Source of the DNA: Rhodobacter sp.
GTDB lineage: Bacteria; Pseudomonadota; Alphaproteobacteria; Rhodobacterales; Rhodobacteraceae
Direction of reading: 5' to 3'
Length of the DNA stretch: 64,000 bases
Assembly: GCA_020250125.1 (NCBI GenBank)
Contig: JADCEL010000004.1
Location: 24,000 to 87,999, forward strand
Shown here: in pieces, positions 13,930 to 23,702 of the stretch
Position numbering within the stretch: the first letter of the stretch is position 1
Layout: every line of letters begins with the position of its first letter
Translations under genes and position numbers: made by a program
The notes under the pieces: model-generated
What the model was told of the DNA's origin: nothing
Database searches by the model: none
The model's input: only the letters and a program-made list of their open reading frames with translations

Positions 13930-15917
13930 CACTGATCCAGGAAACTCCTCAGCTTCCTGCTCCGGCTCGGATGCTTCAGCTTCCGCAGCGCCTTCGCCTC
14001 GATCTGCCGGATCCGCTCCCGCGTCACCGAAAACTGCTGCCCCACCTCTTCCAGAGTGTGATCGGTATTCATGCCGATGCCGAAGCGCATCCGCAGCACG
14101 CGTTCCTCGCGCGGGGTCAGCGAGGCCAGAACCCGCGTCGTGGTCTCCTTCAGGTTTTCCTGAATGGCGCTGTCCAGCGGCAGGATGGCGTTCTTGTCTT
14201 CGATGAAATCGCCAAGCTGGCTGTCCTCTTCATCGCCGATGGGCGTTTCCAGCGAAATCGGTTCCTTGGCGATCTTCATCACCTTGCGGACCTTTTCCAG
14301 CGGCATTTGCAGCTTTTCCGCCAGTTCCTCGGGCGTCGGCTCGCGCCCGATCTCGTGCAGCATCTGGCGCCCCGTGCGCACCAGCTTGTTGATCGTCTCG
14401 ATCATATGCACCGGAATGCGGATGGTGCGGGCCTGATCGGCGATGCTCCGGGTGATGGCCTGGCGGATCCACCAGGTGGCATAGGTGGAAAACTTGTAGC
14501 CGCGCCGGTATTCGAACTTGTCCACCGCCTTCATCAGGCCAATATTGCCTTCCTGAATAAGATCAAGGAATTGCAGGCCGCGGTTCGTGTACTTTTTCGC
14601 GATCGAGATGACCAGACGCAGGTTTGCTTCGACCATTTCCTTCTTGGCCTGACGCGCCTCTTTCTCGCCCTTCTGGACCTGGTTCACGATCCGGCGGAAT
14701 TCGCTGATGTCCACGCCCACATACTGGCCGACCTGCGCCATTTCGCTGCGCAGCTCTTCGACGCGGTCGCGGCTTTTCTCCATCAGCGTCTGCCAGCCCC
14801 GGCCCGCCTTGGCCGCCATGCGGTCGGCCCAGCTTGGGTCCAGTTCACAGCCCTGATATTCGTCAATGAATTCGCGGCGGTTGATCCGCGCGGCATCGGC
14901 CAGCTTCACCATGCCGGAATTGATCGACATGATCTTGCGGTTGATCCCGTACAACTGGTCGATCAGCGCCTCGATCCGGTTGTTGTGCAGATGCAGCTCG
15001 TTCACCAGCAGCACGATCTCGCTGCGCAGCTTCTGATAGGCGGCCTCGTCATCGGTGGAAAACCGCCCCGCGTCCTGAAGCGTGGCCGTCATCCGCAGAT
15101 CCTGCATTTCGGCCAGCCGGATGTAATCGCGCGCGATCACGTCCAGTGTTTCCAGAACGCGCGGCTTCAGCGCGGCTTCCATCGCCGCCAGTGACATGGC
15201 CGAGGCTTCGTCATCATCGTCGTCGTCTTCGGCGACGACAATCGGATTGCCGTCGGCATCCAGATCGGGCTCGTCCGGGGCGGCCCGGCGCGGGGCTGCG
15301 GCCATGTCGACACCGTCCAGACCCGGCTCGCCAAGCTCGCCCTCGCCGTCCAGCGACCGGCCGAAGGTGGCCTCAAGATCGATCACGTCGCGCAGCAGGA
15401 TGTCTTCGGACAGAAGCTCGTCACGCCAGATCGTGATGGCCTGAAAGGTCAGCGGGCTTTCGCACAGGCCCGCGATCATCGTGTTGCGGCCGGCCTCGAT
15501 CCGCTTTGCGATGGCAATCTCGCCCTCGCGGCTCAGCAGTTCGACCGATCCCATCTCGCGCAGGTACATGCGCACCGGATCATCGGTGCGGTCCAGCGTT
15601 TCCGACGGGGTGCCCGACACCATCACCTCGCGCGAGGCAGAGACGGTTTGCGCCAGCTCGCCCGCAGGCTCTCCCTCTTCGGCCTCGTCATCCTCGATGA
15701 TGTTGATGCCCATTTCGGACAGCATCGACATCACATCCTCGATCTGTTCCGAGGACACCTGTTCGGGCGGCAAGACCGTGTTGAGCTGATCATAGGTGAT
15801 GTAGCCGCGCTCGCGCGCGTCAGCGATCATCTTCTTGACGGCGGTCTGGCTCATGTCGAGCGAGACTTCGGCGTCCTGTTCTTCGGGTTTGCCGTCGTCG
15901 GTGTCTTTGAGTGCCAT
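13929..15917 (-). CDS. rpoD: RNA polymerase primary sigma factor RpoD (sigma-70)
   Basis: A 662-residue group 1 sigma factor. Region 1.1 is at the N-terminus, region 1.2 at [21 protein letters not shown], the acidic non-conserved insert at about 190-245 (including a run of aspartates), region 2 at [18 protein letters not shown] and [15 protein letters not shown], region 3 at [13 protein letters not shown], and region 4 at [23 protein letters not shown] 15917 follows GAGGAG. It lies 81 bases after dnaG in the usual dnaG-rpoD order. Its last 125 bases are repeated at 12135-12259 and, decayed, at 10335-10418. Confidence 0.98.
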   Translation of the reverse strand: MALKDTDDGKPEEQDAEVSLDMSQTAVKKMIADARERGYITYDQLNTVLPPEQVSSEQIEDVMSMLSEMGINIIEDDEAEEGEPAGELAQTVSASREVMVSGTPSETLDRTDDPVRMYLREMGSVELLSREGEIAIAKRIEAGRNTMIAGLCESPLTFQAITIWRDELLSEDILLRDVIDLEATFGRSLDGEGELGEPGLDGVDMAAAPRRAAPDEPDLDADGNPIVVAEDDDDDDEASAMSLAAMEAALKPRVLETLDVIARDYIRLAEMQDLRMTATLQDAGRFSTDDEAAYQKLRSEIVLLVNELHLHNNRIEALIDQLYGINRKIMSINSGMVKLADAARINRREFIDEYQGCELDPSWADRMAAKAGRGWQTLMEKSRDRVEELRSEMAQVGQYVGVDISEFRRIVNQVQKGEKEARQAKKEMVEANLRLVISIAKKYTNRGLQFLDLIQEGNIGLMKAVDKFEYRRGYKFSTYATWWIRQAITRSIADQARTIRIPVHMIETINKLVRTGRQMLHEIGREPTPEELAEKLQMPLEKVRKVMKIAKEPISLETPIGDEEDSQLGDFIEDKNAILPLDSAIQENLKETTTRVLASLTPREERVLRMRFGIGMNTDHTLEEVGQQFSVTRERIRQIEAKALRKLKHPSRSRKLRSFLDQ
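13931..14055 (-). repeat. rpoD 3' end as repeat unit R1
   Basis: The segment of the intact rpoD that is duplicated downstream. Distances between successive copies are almost equal: R1 to R2 is 1796 bases and R2 to R3 is about 1800. Confidence 0.95.
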
Positions 15918-15998
15918 GCGTGCTCCTCGAGGATATTCGGCGAATCAGGCTGCCTGTGAAGCGGATCAATAGCGCGAATCACGGCAGGGGAAAGCGGT

Positions 15999-17933
15999 TC
16001 AGCCCTTTTTCTTGATCCAGATCCGGGCGTCGATCATGTCCTGCAGATGGCGCGACAACGCCGGGCGGTCCTCGCCCATGTCGGATGCGTCTTCAAGGTT
16101 GCTGCGCTGCGGCCCCTGCAGCGCCTCTGCCGCCTTGGACAGGCGCCATGTCAGGCCTTCGTCGGCAAGGCCGGTCATGTCTTCCATGGCATCCTCGATC
16201 TCCTGCCGGGCACCACGACGGGCCTCAAGCTTGGCCAGGCCTTCGGCCAGGCACATCAATGCAAGGTCCGGATCGTTGCGGTTCCGGACGGGTGGCGCAG
16301 ACCGGACATGGCTGCGCGCGAACAGGCTTTCAAGGATCGGCCCCGCATCGGAAGCAATGTTTTCCGCAAATCGTTCCGGGTCCGCATGGGCATGGCGCAA
16401 CAGGACCTGCCGCAGCCGGTCATGATCAGCCTCCAGCAGGGACAGCGATTCCAGCGCCGGCTCAAACCGCCGGATCAGCGCGGGATGCGTCACCAGGGTG
16501 GCCAGCAGCACCGCTTCCAGCACCTGCTCTTCCGCCAGCGCCCCGTCGCCCGCAAGGACCGAGCGGCGCGTCGCGGCCAGCGCCGGCAGGGGATCGGGCG
16601 TGCGCCGCCCGCCTGCCCCGGCCCGCCCGGGGGCCTGCCCGGGCGGCCGGGCATTGAACAGTTGCCATTGCAGCCGCCTCATCTCCCGGTCGTAATGGCC
16701 CCGGATCGTTGTGTCGGCAATCCGCCTCAGCACATCGCCAACTGCTTTTTCCAGCGCCGCCTTGCGGTCCGGGCTGTCAAAGCTTTTGCCTTCGGTTTCG
16801 CGCGCCCAAAGCATCCGGACCATCGGCTCGGCGCTGTCGATGACCTTCTGCATCGCGGCGGCACCTTGGGTCCGGATCAGGTCATCGGGATCCATGCCGC
16901 CCGGCAGAACCGCAAAGCGCAGGCCCTGCCCGGCCTCCAGCAGCGGCAGCGCCAGATCGATCAGGCGCAGCGCCGCCGCGATCCCGGCCTTGTCGCCATC
17001 CAGCGCGATGACCGGTTCGGGATGGATGCGCCAGATCAGGCGCAGCTGGTCTTCGGTGATCGCCGTGCCCAGGGGGGCCACCGTGGCGCGAAACCCCGCC
17101 TCGCTCAGCGCGATCGCATCCATATAGCCTTCGGCCACGATCAGCGGCAGGCCCTTGCCCGCCGCCTCGCGCGCGGGGCCGTGGTTGTACAGGTTGCGGC
17201 CCTTGTCGAACAACTCGGTCTCGGGGCCGTTCAGATACTTGGCGCGCGCATTGGGGTCCAGCGCCCGCCCGCCCAGGCTGATCGCGCGGCCCCGCGCATC
17301 GCGGATCGGAAAGATGATCCGCCCCCGGAACCGGTCATAGGGGGTGCCCCCGTCATCGGGCCGCGCACACAGCCCGGCATCGACGATCAGATCAGGCGCG
17401 ATGCCCTTCTGCGTCAGGGTCTGGAACAACCCCTGGCGCAGATCCGGGGCAAACCCGATCTCGAAACGGTCCTGCGCCTCGGGCGCAAGACGGCGGCGCG
17501 CCAGATAATCTCGCGCCTCGGCTGCGGCGGCGGTGCGCAGCGACAGGCGGAAATGCCGGATCGCCTCGTCCATCACCGCGACAAGCTGCGTGCGCCGGTC
17601 GGCCTTTTGCGCCGCCTGCGGATCGCGGGCGGGCATCGGCATGCCCGCCTCGCGCGCCAGCCATTCCACCGCCTCGAGGAAACTCAGGTTTTCGGTTTCT
17701 TTCAGAAAGCTGACGGCATCGCCCTTGGCCTGGCAGCCAAAGCAGTAATAGAACCCCTTGCGGTCATCGACATGGAAAGAGGCGCTGCGTTCCTGATGAA
17801 AGGGGCACGGTGCCCACATGTCGCCCTTGCCCTGATTGGACCGGCGCAAATCCCACGTCACCTTGCGCCCCACCACCCGGGACAGCGGCACGCGGGATCT
17901 CAGCTCTTCAAGGAATCCGGGCGGAAGGGTCAT
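15999..17933 (-). CDS. dnaG: DNA primase
   Basis: A 644-residue primase that makes RNA primers at the replication fork. The N-terminal CHCC zinc ribbon is complete (CPFH at 43-46, CFGC at 64-67). The TOPRIM catalytic core follows, with LPLIVAEGYMDAIA and the acidic ALDGDKAGIAA motif, and the C-terminal third is the DnaB-interacting helical domain. ATG 17933. rpoD follows on the same strand, the standard macromolecular-synthesis order in this class. Confidence 0.97.
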   Translation of the reverse strand: MTLPPGFLEELRSRVPLSRVVGRKVTWDLRRSNQGKGDMWAPCPFHQERSASFHVDDRKGFYYCFGCQAKGDAVSFLKETENLSFLEAVEWLAREAGMPMPARDPQAAQKADRRTQLVAVMDEAIRHFRLSLRTAAAAEARDYLARRRLAPEAQDRFEIGFAPDLRQGLFQTLTQKGIAPDLIVDAGLCARPDDGGTPYDRFRGRIIFPIRDARGRAISLGGRALDPNARAKYLNGPETELFDKGRNLYNHGPAREAAGKGLPLIVAEGYMDAIALSEAGFRATVAPLGTAITEDQLRLIWRIHPEPVIALDGDKAGIAAALRLIDLALPLLEAGQGLRFAVLPGGMDPDDLIRTQGAAAMQKVIDSAEPMVRMLWARETEGKSFDSPDRKAALEKAVGDVLRRIADTTIRGHYDREMRRLQWQLFNARPPGQAPGRAGAGGRRTPDPLPALAATRRSVLAGDGALAEEQVLEAVLLATLVTHPALIRRFEPALESLSLLEADHDRLRQVLLRHAHADPERFAENIASDAGPILESLFARSHVRSAPPVRNRNDPDLALMCLAEGLAKLEARRGARQEIEDAMEDMTGLADEGLTWRLSKAAEALQGPQRSNLEDASDMGEDRPALSRHLQDMIDARIWIKKKG

Positions 17934-17974
17934 GCCCCCTTATAGCGGAGGGATGCGCCCGGACGGAAGGGCGC

Positions 17975-17992
17975 GCGGGGGCCAGCCCCCGC
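17975..17992 (-). terminator. GC stem-loop between sox operon and dnaG
   Basis: GCGGGGGC and GCCCCCGC form an eight-pair stem around a two-base loop. Beside it, at 17993-18022, is the CCCCGGGGTATTTGGCC / AAGAAGAAAC sequence that recurs at gene ends in Rhodobacterales genomes. It probably ends or stabilises the soxBDAG transcript. Confidence 0.45.
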
Positions 17993-18054
17993 ACCCCCGG
18001 GGTATTTGGCCAAGAAGAAACCAGGTCGGCAGGACGGGGGCGGCCCCGCCCGCC

Positions 18055-18603
18055 TCAGCCCAGCGCCGCGCGGGCGGCCAGGGCACGCATCGCGGCCCCG
18101 GCCTCGTGCCAGGCCGTGCGCGCCATCGAGCGGAAGACGAGGATCTCGAAGCGGTCCGGGCCGGGGCGCATCAGGATGCTGGACATGTGGTTGAAGGGGG
18201 CGCGGGCCACCCGGCCAACCGGAAAGGCCGCCGCGCGCAGGTCCAGCGGATAAAGGCGCGCCAGAACATCCCCGGCCCCCGGCCCGTCCAGCCGCAGCGC
18301 CGCCCAGCCATCGGACTGATCCGCAAGTGCTGCAAGCCCGTCCAGCCCCCGGGGTTCCGCCCCGATCAGAAAGGCCTGATCGCGCCCGGTCCAGACCAGC
18401 CGGACATCGCCCTTGCTGCTCACCTGGTTCGGCGCGGGAAAGCTCAGGCCCAGCACCTTGAGCGCCTTGGCCAGCGCCTTGTCCTGCCCCTTCAACGGCG
18501 CGACCGAGGTGATTTGCCCCGGATCGGCCATGGCCAGCGTCACCCCGGCCAGCGTCAGGGCCGCACGCCCGGCCAGCGGCGGTTTTGCGATCAGATCAGG
18601 CAC
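18055..18603 (-). CDS. soxG: sarcosine oxidase gamma subunit
   Basis: A 182-residue small subunit of heterotetrameric sarcosine oxidase, which oxidatively demethylates sarcosine to glycine and passes the methylene group to tetrahydrofolate. It has the family's RLDGPGAGDVLARLYPLDL and FEILVFRSMARTAWH stretches. It starts with GTG 18603, eight bases inside the end of soxA, so translation is coupled. It is the last gene of soxBDAG. Confidence 0.9.
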   Translation of the reverse strand: MPDLIAKPPLAGRAALTLAGVTLAMADPGQITSVAPLKGQDKALAKALKVLGLSFPAPNQVSSKGDVRLVWTGRDQAFLIGAEPRGLDGLAALADQSDGWAALRLDGPGAGDVLARLYPLDLRAAAFPVGRVARAPFNHMSSILMRPGPDRFEILVFRSMARTAWHEAGAAMRALAARAALG

Positions 18604-21514
18604 GCAGCTTCACCCCTTCCCTGTCGTGGAACACCGGATCGGCCACCTCGCACAGCACATCGATGCCGCGCAGATGATCGACCAGCCGAACGGTCTCGCC
18701 GATCCGGGCGCGCCCGTTCTTCAGGAACCCAAGCGCCAGCCAGGCCCCCAGCGTGGGCGAAAAGCCCACCGAAGTGACATAGCCCTGATCGGTTGCCCGC
18801 CCGACCGTATCGCCCGGCGTGAACAGATGCGCCCCGGCACTGATCGCCGCCCCGGATTTCGACCGCAGGCCCACCAGCTGCTCGCGCTCCGGCCCCGTCA
18901 GGCCGGGGCGGCGCGAGGCAGCCTTGCCGATGCAGTCCTTTCCCTGGCTGACCATCCTGTCCAGCCCGATGTCAAAGGCCGTCACCCGCCCGTGAATCTC
19001 GGCATGGGTGATAAAGCCCTTCTCGATGCGCAGCACATTCAGCGCCTCCATCCCATAGGCACCGCCGCCAAACGTCTCGGCCCTTGCCAGAAGGTCGCGG
19101 AACAGCGATTCGCCATAGCGCGCGGGCACGGCAATCTCATATCCCTCCTCGCCCGAGAAAGAGATGCGGAACAGCCGCGCCGCCACCCCGCCGAGGCGCA
19201 CCGCCGCGCAGCCCATGAAGGGCAGACCGGCGGGCGTTTCCACAAAACCGGACAGCAGCCGGCGCGCCAGCGGGCCGGCCACGGCGAACTGGGCCCAGGT
19301 TTCGGTGACGGAAACCGTCCGAACATCCCATGCGGCGCAAAACGCCTGCTGCACGAAATCCAGATGCCGCATCACCTGGCCTGCGGCGGCTGTGGTGGTT
19401 GTCATCAGGAAATGATGCTCGCCCAGCCGCGCCGTGGTGCCGTCATCCAGCACCATGCCGTCTTCGCGCAGCATCAGCCCGTAGCGCACCCGGCCCAGCG
19501 GCAGGGTCGAGAAGGTGTTGGTATAGACCAGGTCCAGAAAGCGCGCCGCATCCGCACCCTGGATGTCGATCTTGCCCAAGGTAGAGACATCCGTCACCCC
19601 GACCGTGCTGCGCACCATGGCAACCTCGCGGTCGCAGGATTCGCGCCAGGTGGTTTCGCCGGGACGGGGGAAGTAGCCGGGCCGGTACCACAGCCCCGCC
19701 TCGATCATCGGGGCACCCCGGTCGCGGCTGGCCTGATCGCTGGTCAGGAAGCGTTGCGGCGCAAAGCCCGCCGCCCGCCCGCCCGCGCCCATGGCGGCAA
19801 TCGACACCGGGCTGAACGGCGGGCGGAAGGTGGTGGTGCCGGTTTCGGGGATGCCCCGCCCCGTGGCATCCGCCAGAACCGCCAGCGCCGCCACATTGGA
19901 ATTCTTGCCCTGATCAGGCGCCATGCCTTGCGTGGTATAACGCTTCATATGCTCGACCGAGCGGAAGTTTTCCTGCGCCGATTGCCGGACGTCCTTGACC
20001 GTCACGTCATTGGCGAAATCCAGCCAGGCCCGCCCTTTGCCCGGCACCGCCCAGAGGGGCTGCAACTCATAGGTGCCGTCTTCGGCCTCGGGGACCGGCA
20101 TGTCGGGCGCACTCATCCCGATCTCGGCCAGCGCGCGGCGCGCCGCCGCCGCGCCATCGGCCAGACAGCGGGCCGTGGAAAACATGCCCGCCGCGCTTCC
20201 CGCCGCGATCAGCCCCGGCACGGCGTTGGGCGCGGGAACAAAGGCGGCTATCTCGGGCGACCAGATCGGACGGCCGTTCATGTGGCAGGTCAGATGCAGT
20301 GTCGGGTTCCAGCCCCCCGACAGGCCCAGAAGGTCGGTCTCGATCCGGGTCACGCTGCCCTTGTGGCGGATGGTGATCTGCGACAGCGCAAGACGGCCCG
20401 CCGTGTCGATCACCTCGGCCCCGGCATAGACCGGAAACTCTTCCGACCGGGACGCATCCGGGCGCGGGTCGATGACCCCGGCAATACGGATGCCGGCGGC
20501 ATGCAGGTCGCGCGCGGTCTGGCGGGCGTCATCGCTGTTGGCAAACAGTGTCACGCGCTGCCCTGCCGCCACGCCATAGCGGTTGAGAAAGCTGCGGATC
20601 GCGCCGGCCAGCATGATGCCGGGCCGGTCGTTGTTGCGAAAGGCGATCGGGCGTTCCAGCGCGCCCGCCGCCAGCACGGTGCGCCGCGCCACGATGCGCC
20701 AGAAGCATTCGCGCGGCAGATCGGCCTGCGGCGCAAGGTGCAGGCCCACCCGTTCCAGCGCGCCGAAGGTGCCGTCATCATAGGCCCCCGTCACCGTGGT
20801 CCGGGTCATCAGCCGCACATTCGGCAGGGCGGCCAGTTCCGCCAGCACGCCCGCCACCCAGTCCGGCCCGGACTGCCCGCCGACCTGCCCCGTCTCGGCC
20901 AGCAGGCGGCCGCCCATGCGGGCGTCTTCATCGGCCAGGATCACATCGGTCCCGGCCCGCGCGGCGGTCAGCGCCGCCATCAGCCCCGTGGGGCCGGACC
21001 CGATCACCAGCAGATCGCAATGCGCCCAGGCTTTTTCATAGACCGCCCCGTCGTGACGGCCCGACAGCCGGCCCAGCCCGGCGGCGCGGCGAATTGCCGG
21101 TTCATACAGCTTTTCCCAGAAGGCGCGCGGCCACATGAAGGTCTTGTAGTAAAAGCCGGCACTCAGAAAGGGGGCGGCCAGATCGTTCACCGACAACAGG
21201 TCGTGGCGCAGCGACGGCCAGCGGTTCTGGCTTTGCGCGGTCAGCCCTTCGAAAATCTCCTGCACCGTGGCGCGCACGTTGGGGGTTTGCTGATTGCCCT
21301 CGTGGATTTCCACCAGCGCATTCGGCTCTTCCGGACCGGCGGTCAGGATGCCGCGCGGGCGGTGGTACTTGAAGCTGCGCCCCACCAGTTTCACGCCATT
21401 GGCCAGCAGGGCAGACGCCAGCGTATCGCCGGGGTGCCCGGCAAGGGATTGCCCGTCAAAGCGAAAGCTGACCGTCGTGCTGCGGTCGACCAGACCCTTG
21501 CCCGCAACCCTCAT
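18596..21514 (-). CDS. soxA: sarcosine oxidase alpha subunit
   Basis: A 972-residue large subunit. The N-terminal 2Fe-2S-like/NAD-associated region (VSFRFDGQSLAGHPGDTLAS, KYHRPRGI) is followed by a Rossmann pyridine-nucleotide disulfide oxidoreductase domain with LLVIGSGPTGLMAALTAARA at about residues 168-187. The C-terminal half is a GcvT-like tetrahydrofolate-binding domain (VTDVSTLGKIDIQG, FSGEEGYEIAVP). ATG 21514 overlaps the soxD stop as ATGA. Acts in the cytoplasm in choline/glycine betaine or creatinine breakdown. Confidence 0.95.
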   Translation of the reverse strand: MRVAGKGLVDRSTTVSFRFDGQSLAGHPGDTLASALLANGVKLVGRSFKYHRPRGILTAGPEEPNALVEIHEGNQQTPNVRATVQEIFEGLTAQSQNRWPSLRHDLLSVNDLAAPFLSAGFYYKTFMWPRAFWEKLYEPAIRRAAGLGRLSGRHDGAVYEKAWAHCDLLVIGSGPTGLMAALTAARAGTDVILADEDARMGGRLLAETGQVGGQSGPDWVAGVLAELAALPNVRLMTRTTVTGAYDDGTFGALERVGLHLAPQADLPRECFWRIVARRTVLAAGALERPIAFRNNDRPGIMLAGAIRSFLNRYGVAAGQRVTLFANSDDARQTARDLHAAGIRIAGVIDPRPDASRSEEFPVYAGAEVIDTAGRLALSQITIRHKGSVTRIETDLLGLSGGWNPTLHLTCHMNGRPIWSPEIAAFVPAPNAVPGLIAAGSAAGMFSTARCLADGAAAARRALAEIGMSAPDMPVPEAEDGTYELQPLWAVPGKGRAWLDFANDVTVKDVRQSAQENFRSVEHMKRYTTQGMAPDQGKNSNVAALAVLADATGRGIPETGTTTFRPPFSPVSIAAMGAGGRAAGFAPQRFLTSDQASRDRGAPMIEAGLWYRPGYFPRPGETTWRESCDREVAMVRSTVGVTDVSTLGKIDIQGADAARFLDLVYTNTFSTLPLGRVRYGLMLREDGMVLDDGTTARLGEHHFLMTTTTAAAGQVMRHLDFVQQAFCAAWDVRTVSVTETWAQFAVAGPLARRLLSGFVETPAGLPFMGCAAVRLGGVAARLFRISFSGEEGYEIAVPARYGESLFRDLLARAETFGGGAYGMEALNVLRIEKGFITHAEIHGRVTAFDIGLDRMVSQGKDCIGKAASRRPGLTGPEREQLVGLRSKSGAAISAGAHLFTPGDTVGRATDQGYVTSVGFSPTLGAWLALGFLKNGRARIGETVRLVDHLRGIDVLCEVADPVFHDREGVKLRA

Positions 21515-21807
21515 GGCGCGGCCCTCCGCCCGCGGGCGGGTTTGGGCGCGCTGCGCCCGGCCACCAGCGCGACCTCAAGGATCTCATGCGTGACTGTGTT
21601 GCGCGTGACCAGCAGCCAGGCGGTGCAGCCGGTTTCGTGATACCAAAGGTCCCTGGTGATCCCCGCCGGGTTGTCGCGCAGATGCAGGTAAGCGTCCCAC
21701 GCCTCGGGCGCGGCATCGGGGGCGGGGCGGTGCAGGTAATCCTCCGCGCCGTAGTAGGTGAACTCGCGCCGGTCGCGGGGGCCGCACAGGGGGCAGGTGA
21801 TACGCAT
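21511..21807 (-). CDS. soxD: sarcosine oxidase delta subunit
   Basis: A 98-residue zinc-binding small subunit. It begins MRITCPLCGPRDRREF, the CPLCG motif supplying two of the zinc-ligand cysteines, and contains the WYHETGCTAWLLVTRN stretch typical of SoxD. ATG 21807 lies twelve bases after the soxB stop. Its own stop overlaps the soxA start. Confidence 0.95.
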   Translation of the reverse strand: MRITCPLCGPRDRREFTYYGAEDYLHRPAPDAAPEAWDAYLHLRDNPAGITRDLWYHETGCTAWLLVTRNTVTHEILEVALVAGRSAPKPARGRRAAP

Positions 21808-21819
21808 TTCAGTCGGCCC

Positions 21820-23070
21820 TCAATGCAGGTTGTGCTGGCTGCCGGTGCCTTCTTCGTCCAGAAGATGCCCGGTGGCAAAGCGGTCAAGACGGAAGCGGCG
21901 GGCAACCTCGTGCGGCTGGCCGGTGGCCATCAGATGCGCCATGCACCAGCCCGATGCCGGCACCGCCTTGAACCCGCCGTAGTTCCAGCCGCAGTCGATG
22001 AACAGCCCGTCGATATGCGTGCGGTCGATGATGGGCGATCCGTCCGGCGTCATGTCCATGATCCCGCCCCAGCTGCGCAGCACCTTTGCCCGCCCGATCA
22101 TCGGCATCAGCGTCATGCCTGCCTCCATCACATGTTCCACCATCGGCAGGTTTCCCCGGCTGGCGTAGCTGGCGTAGAAATCCAGATCACCGCCAAAGAC
22201 CAGCCCGCCCTTGTCGGACTGGCTGATGTAGAAATGCCCCATGCCGAAGCTGACGACATGGTTGATGACGGGCTTCAGCCCCTCGGTCACGAAGGCCTGC
22301 AGGATGTGGCTTTCCACCGGCAGGCGCATGCCCGCCATCGCCGCCACCTGCCCCGACCGGCCCGCCACGATGATGCCCACCTTGCGCGCGCGGATCGCGC
22401 CCCGCGTGGTCTGCACCCCGCGCACCGCGCCGTCTTCGATGTCAATGCCAGTCACTTCGCAGTTCTGGATCAGATCGACCCCGCGCCGGTCGGCCCCGCG
22501 CGCATAGCCCCAGGCCACCGCATCATGCCGGGCCGAGCCGCCGCGCGGGTGCAGCAGCCCGCCGTAAATCGGGAACCGGGTCTGTTCAAAGTCGAGGTAC
22601 GGCAGGTGTTCGCGCACCCCCTCGCGGTCCAGCAGGATCGCGTCATCGCCCTGGTTGATCATCGCATTGCCGCGCCGCGCAAAGGCATCGCGCTGGCCAT
22701 CGGAATGGAACAGGTTGATCAGCCCGCGCTGCGAATGCATCACGTTGTAGTTCAGGTCGGCCTCCAGCCCCTCCCACAGCTTCAGGGAATGGCTGTAGAA
22801 TTCGCTGTTGCCCGGCAGAAAGTAGTTGGCGCGGACGATTGTGGTGTTGCGCCCGATGTTCCCGGACCCGATCCAGCCCTTTTCCAGCACCGCGATATTG
22901 GTCAGCCCGTGGTTCTTCGCCAGGTAATAGGCCGTCGCCAGGCCATGCCCGCCGCCACCGATGAGGATCGCGTCATATTCCGGCTTCGGTGCCGGATCAC
23001 GCCAGGCGGGTCGCCACCCTGTGTTGCCGAACAAGCCTTCGGCGATAACCTTCAGCCCTGAATACCGCAT
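21820..23070 (-). CDS. soxB: sarcosine oxidase beta subunit
   Basis: A 416-residue FAD/FMN-dependent subunit that carries the sarcosine oxidation site. The dinucleotide fold is at YDAILIGGGGHGLATAYYLA (about 32-51), and the C-terminus has the GLFIDCGWNYGGFKAVPASG stretch of the family, near the covalent-flavin side. ATG 23070 (MRYSGLKVIAEGLFGN) gives the standard length; upstream in-frame codons to 23187 are unlikely to be used. First gene of soxBDAG. Confidence 0.95.
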   Translation of the reverse strand: MRYSGLKVIAEGLFGNTGWRPAWRDPAPKPEYDAILIGGGGHGLATAYYLAKNHGLTNIAVLEKGWIGSGNIGRNTTIVRANYFLPGNSEFYSHSLKLWEGLEADLNYNVMHSQRGLINLFHSDGQRDAFARRGNAMINQGDDAILLDREGVREHLPYLDFEQTRFPIYGGLLHPRGGSARHDAVAWGYARGADRRGVDLIQNCEVTGIDIEDGAVRGVQTTRGAIRARKVGIIVAGRSGQVAAMAGMRLPVESHILQAFVTEGLKPVINHVVSFGMGHFYISQSDKGGLVFGGDLDFYASYASRGNLPMVEHVMEAGMTLMPMIGRAKVLRSWGGIMDMTPDGSPIIDRTHIDGLFIDCGWNYGGFKAVPASGWCMAHLMATGQPHEVARRFRLDRFATGHLLDEEGTGSQHNLH

Positions 23071-23193
23071 CGATCCGCCTCTTCTGCCGCGCCGCAGTGA
23101 AGCGCGATCCCCGGCGATGTGCAATGACCGGTTTGCGCCAGGCCCGCTTTGCCCCCTGCGACACAAGATGTCGCAGACGCAAAGCACAGGGCG

Positions 23194-23625
23194 TCACGCG
23201 CCGAAGGGCGCGGCACAGTCCATGGCGGCGGCGATGATGGCCATATCGGCATCCTCGACCCGCAACAGACCAAAACGCAACGGCGCACCCCAGTTCGTCT
23301 TTCCGGCGGTGAAGGACAACCGCTCACGCAGCAGACCGATGCGCACGGGCCGGGCCGGCCACCAGGCCACATCGCGGCGGAACGGGGAAAAGCCGGGCCC
23401 CATCTGGCCCTGATACGGCTCACCCGGTTGCACCCGGCCCAGCGCGGTGAAGGATTGCAGCCCGTCCTGGCTGGCGTAAACCTGCACGGGCGAATAGATG
23501 GCCACGACATCCCCCGGCGTGATGCGCCGCAGCGGCGCGGATTTGCCGTGGCTGACCTGAATGAACCCCTGCGCCAGCCCGGTTGCCGCATGATCCGCCG
23601 AAGCAACCGTGATCCAGTTTGCCAT
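23194..23625 (-). CDS. EVE-domain protein (UPF0310)
   Basis: A 143-residue protein consisting of a single EVE domain, a PUA-like fold thought to read modified bases in nucleic acids. Seen are the N-terminal NWITVASADHAATGLAQGF, the HGKSAPLRRITPGDVVAIYS segment and EPYQGQMGPGFSPFRR. It starts at ATG 23625 and lies 123 bases upstream of soxB on the same strand. EVE proteins are found alone as housekeeping-like genes and also in defence islands; here the neighbours are metabolic, so no defence role is implied. Confidence 0.88.
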   Translation of the reverse strand: MANWITVASADHAATGLAQGFIQVSHGKSAPLRRITPGDVVAIYSPVQVYASQDGLQSFTALGRVQPGEPYQGQMGPGFSPFRRDVAWWPARPVRIGLLRERLSFTAGKTNWGAPLRFGLLRVEDADMAIIAAAMDCAAPFGA

Positions 23626-23702
23626 GTTTCAACGCGCCTCCTTCGTTGACGAGCCACCGGATACCGCAGTCCTGCTGTCAAGAACCGACAGCAGCCACCC
23701 GG

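Noticed and set aside
16047..17945. A 632-codon plus-strand frame opposite dnaG
   Set aside because: Same kind of shadow; dnaG is complete on the minus strand with zinc and TOPRIM motifs.
18413..21640. A 1075-codon open frame on the plus strand opposite soxA and soxD
   Set aside because: It is the antisense shadow of a high-GC gene; composition (Arg/His/Gln/Gly-rich) is that of a reverse-frame artefact, and soxA on the other strand has full family motifs.
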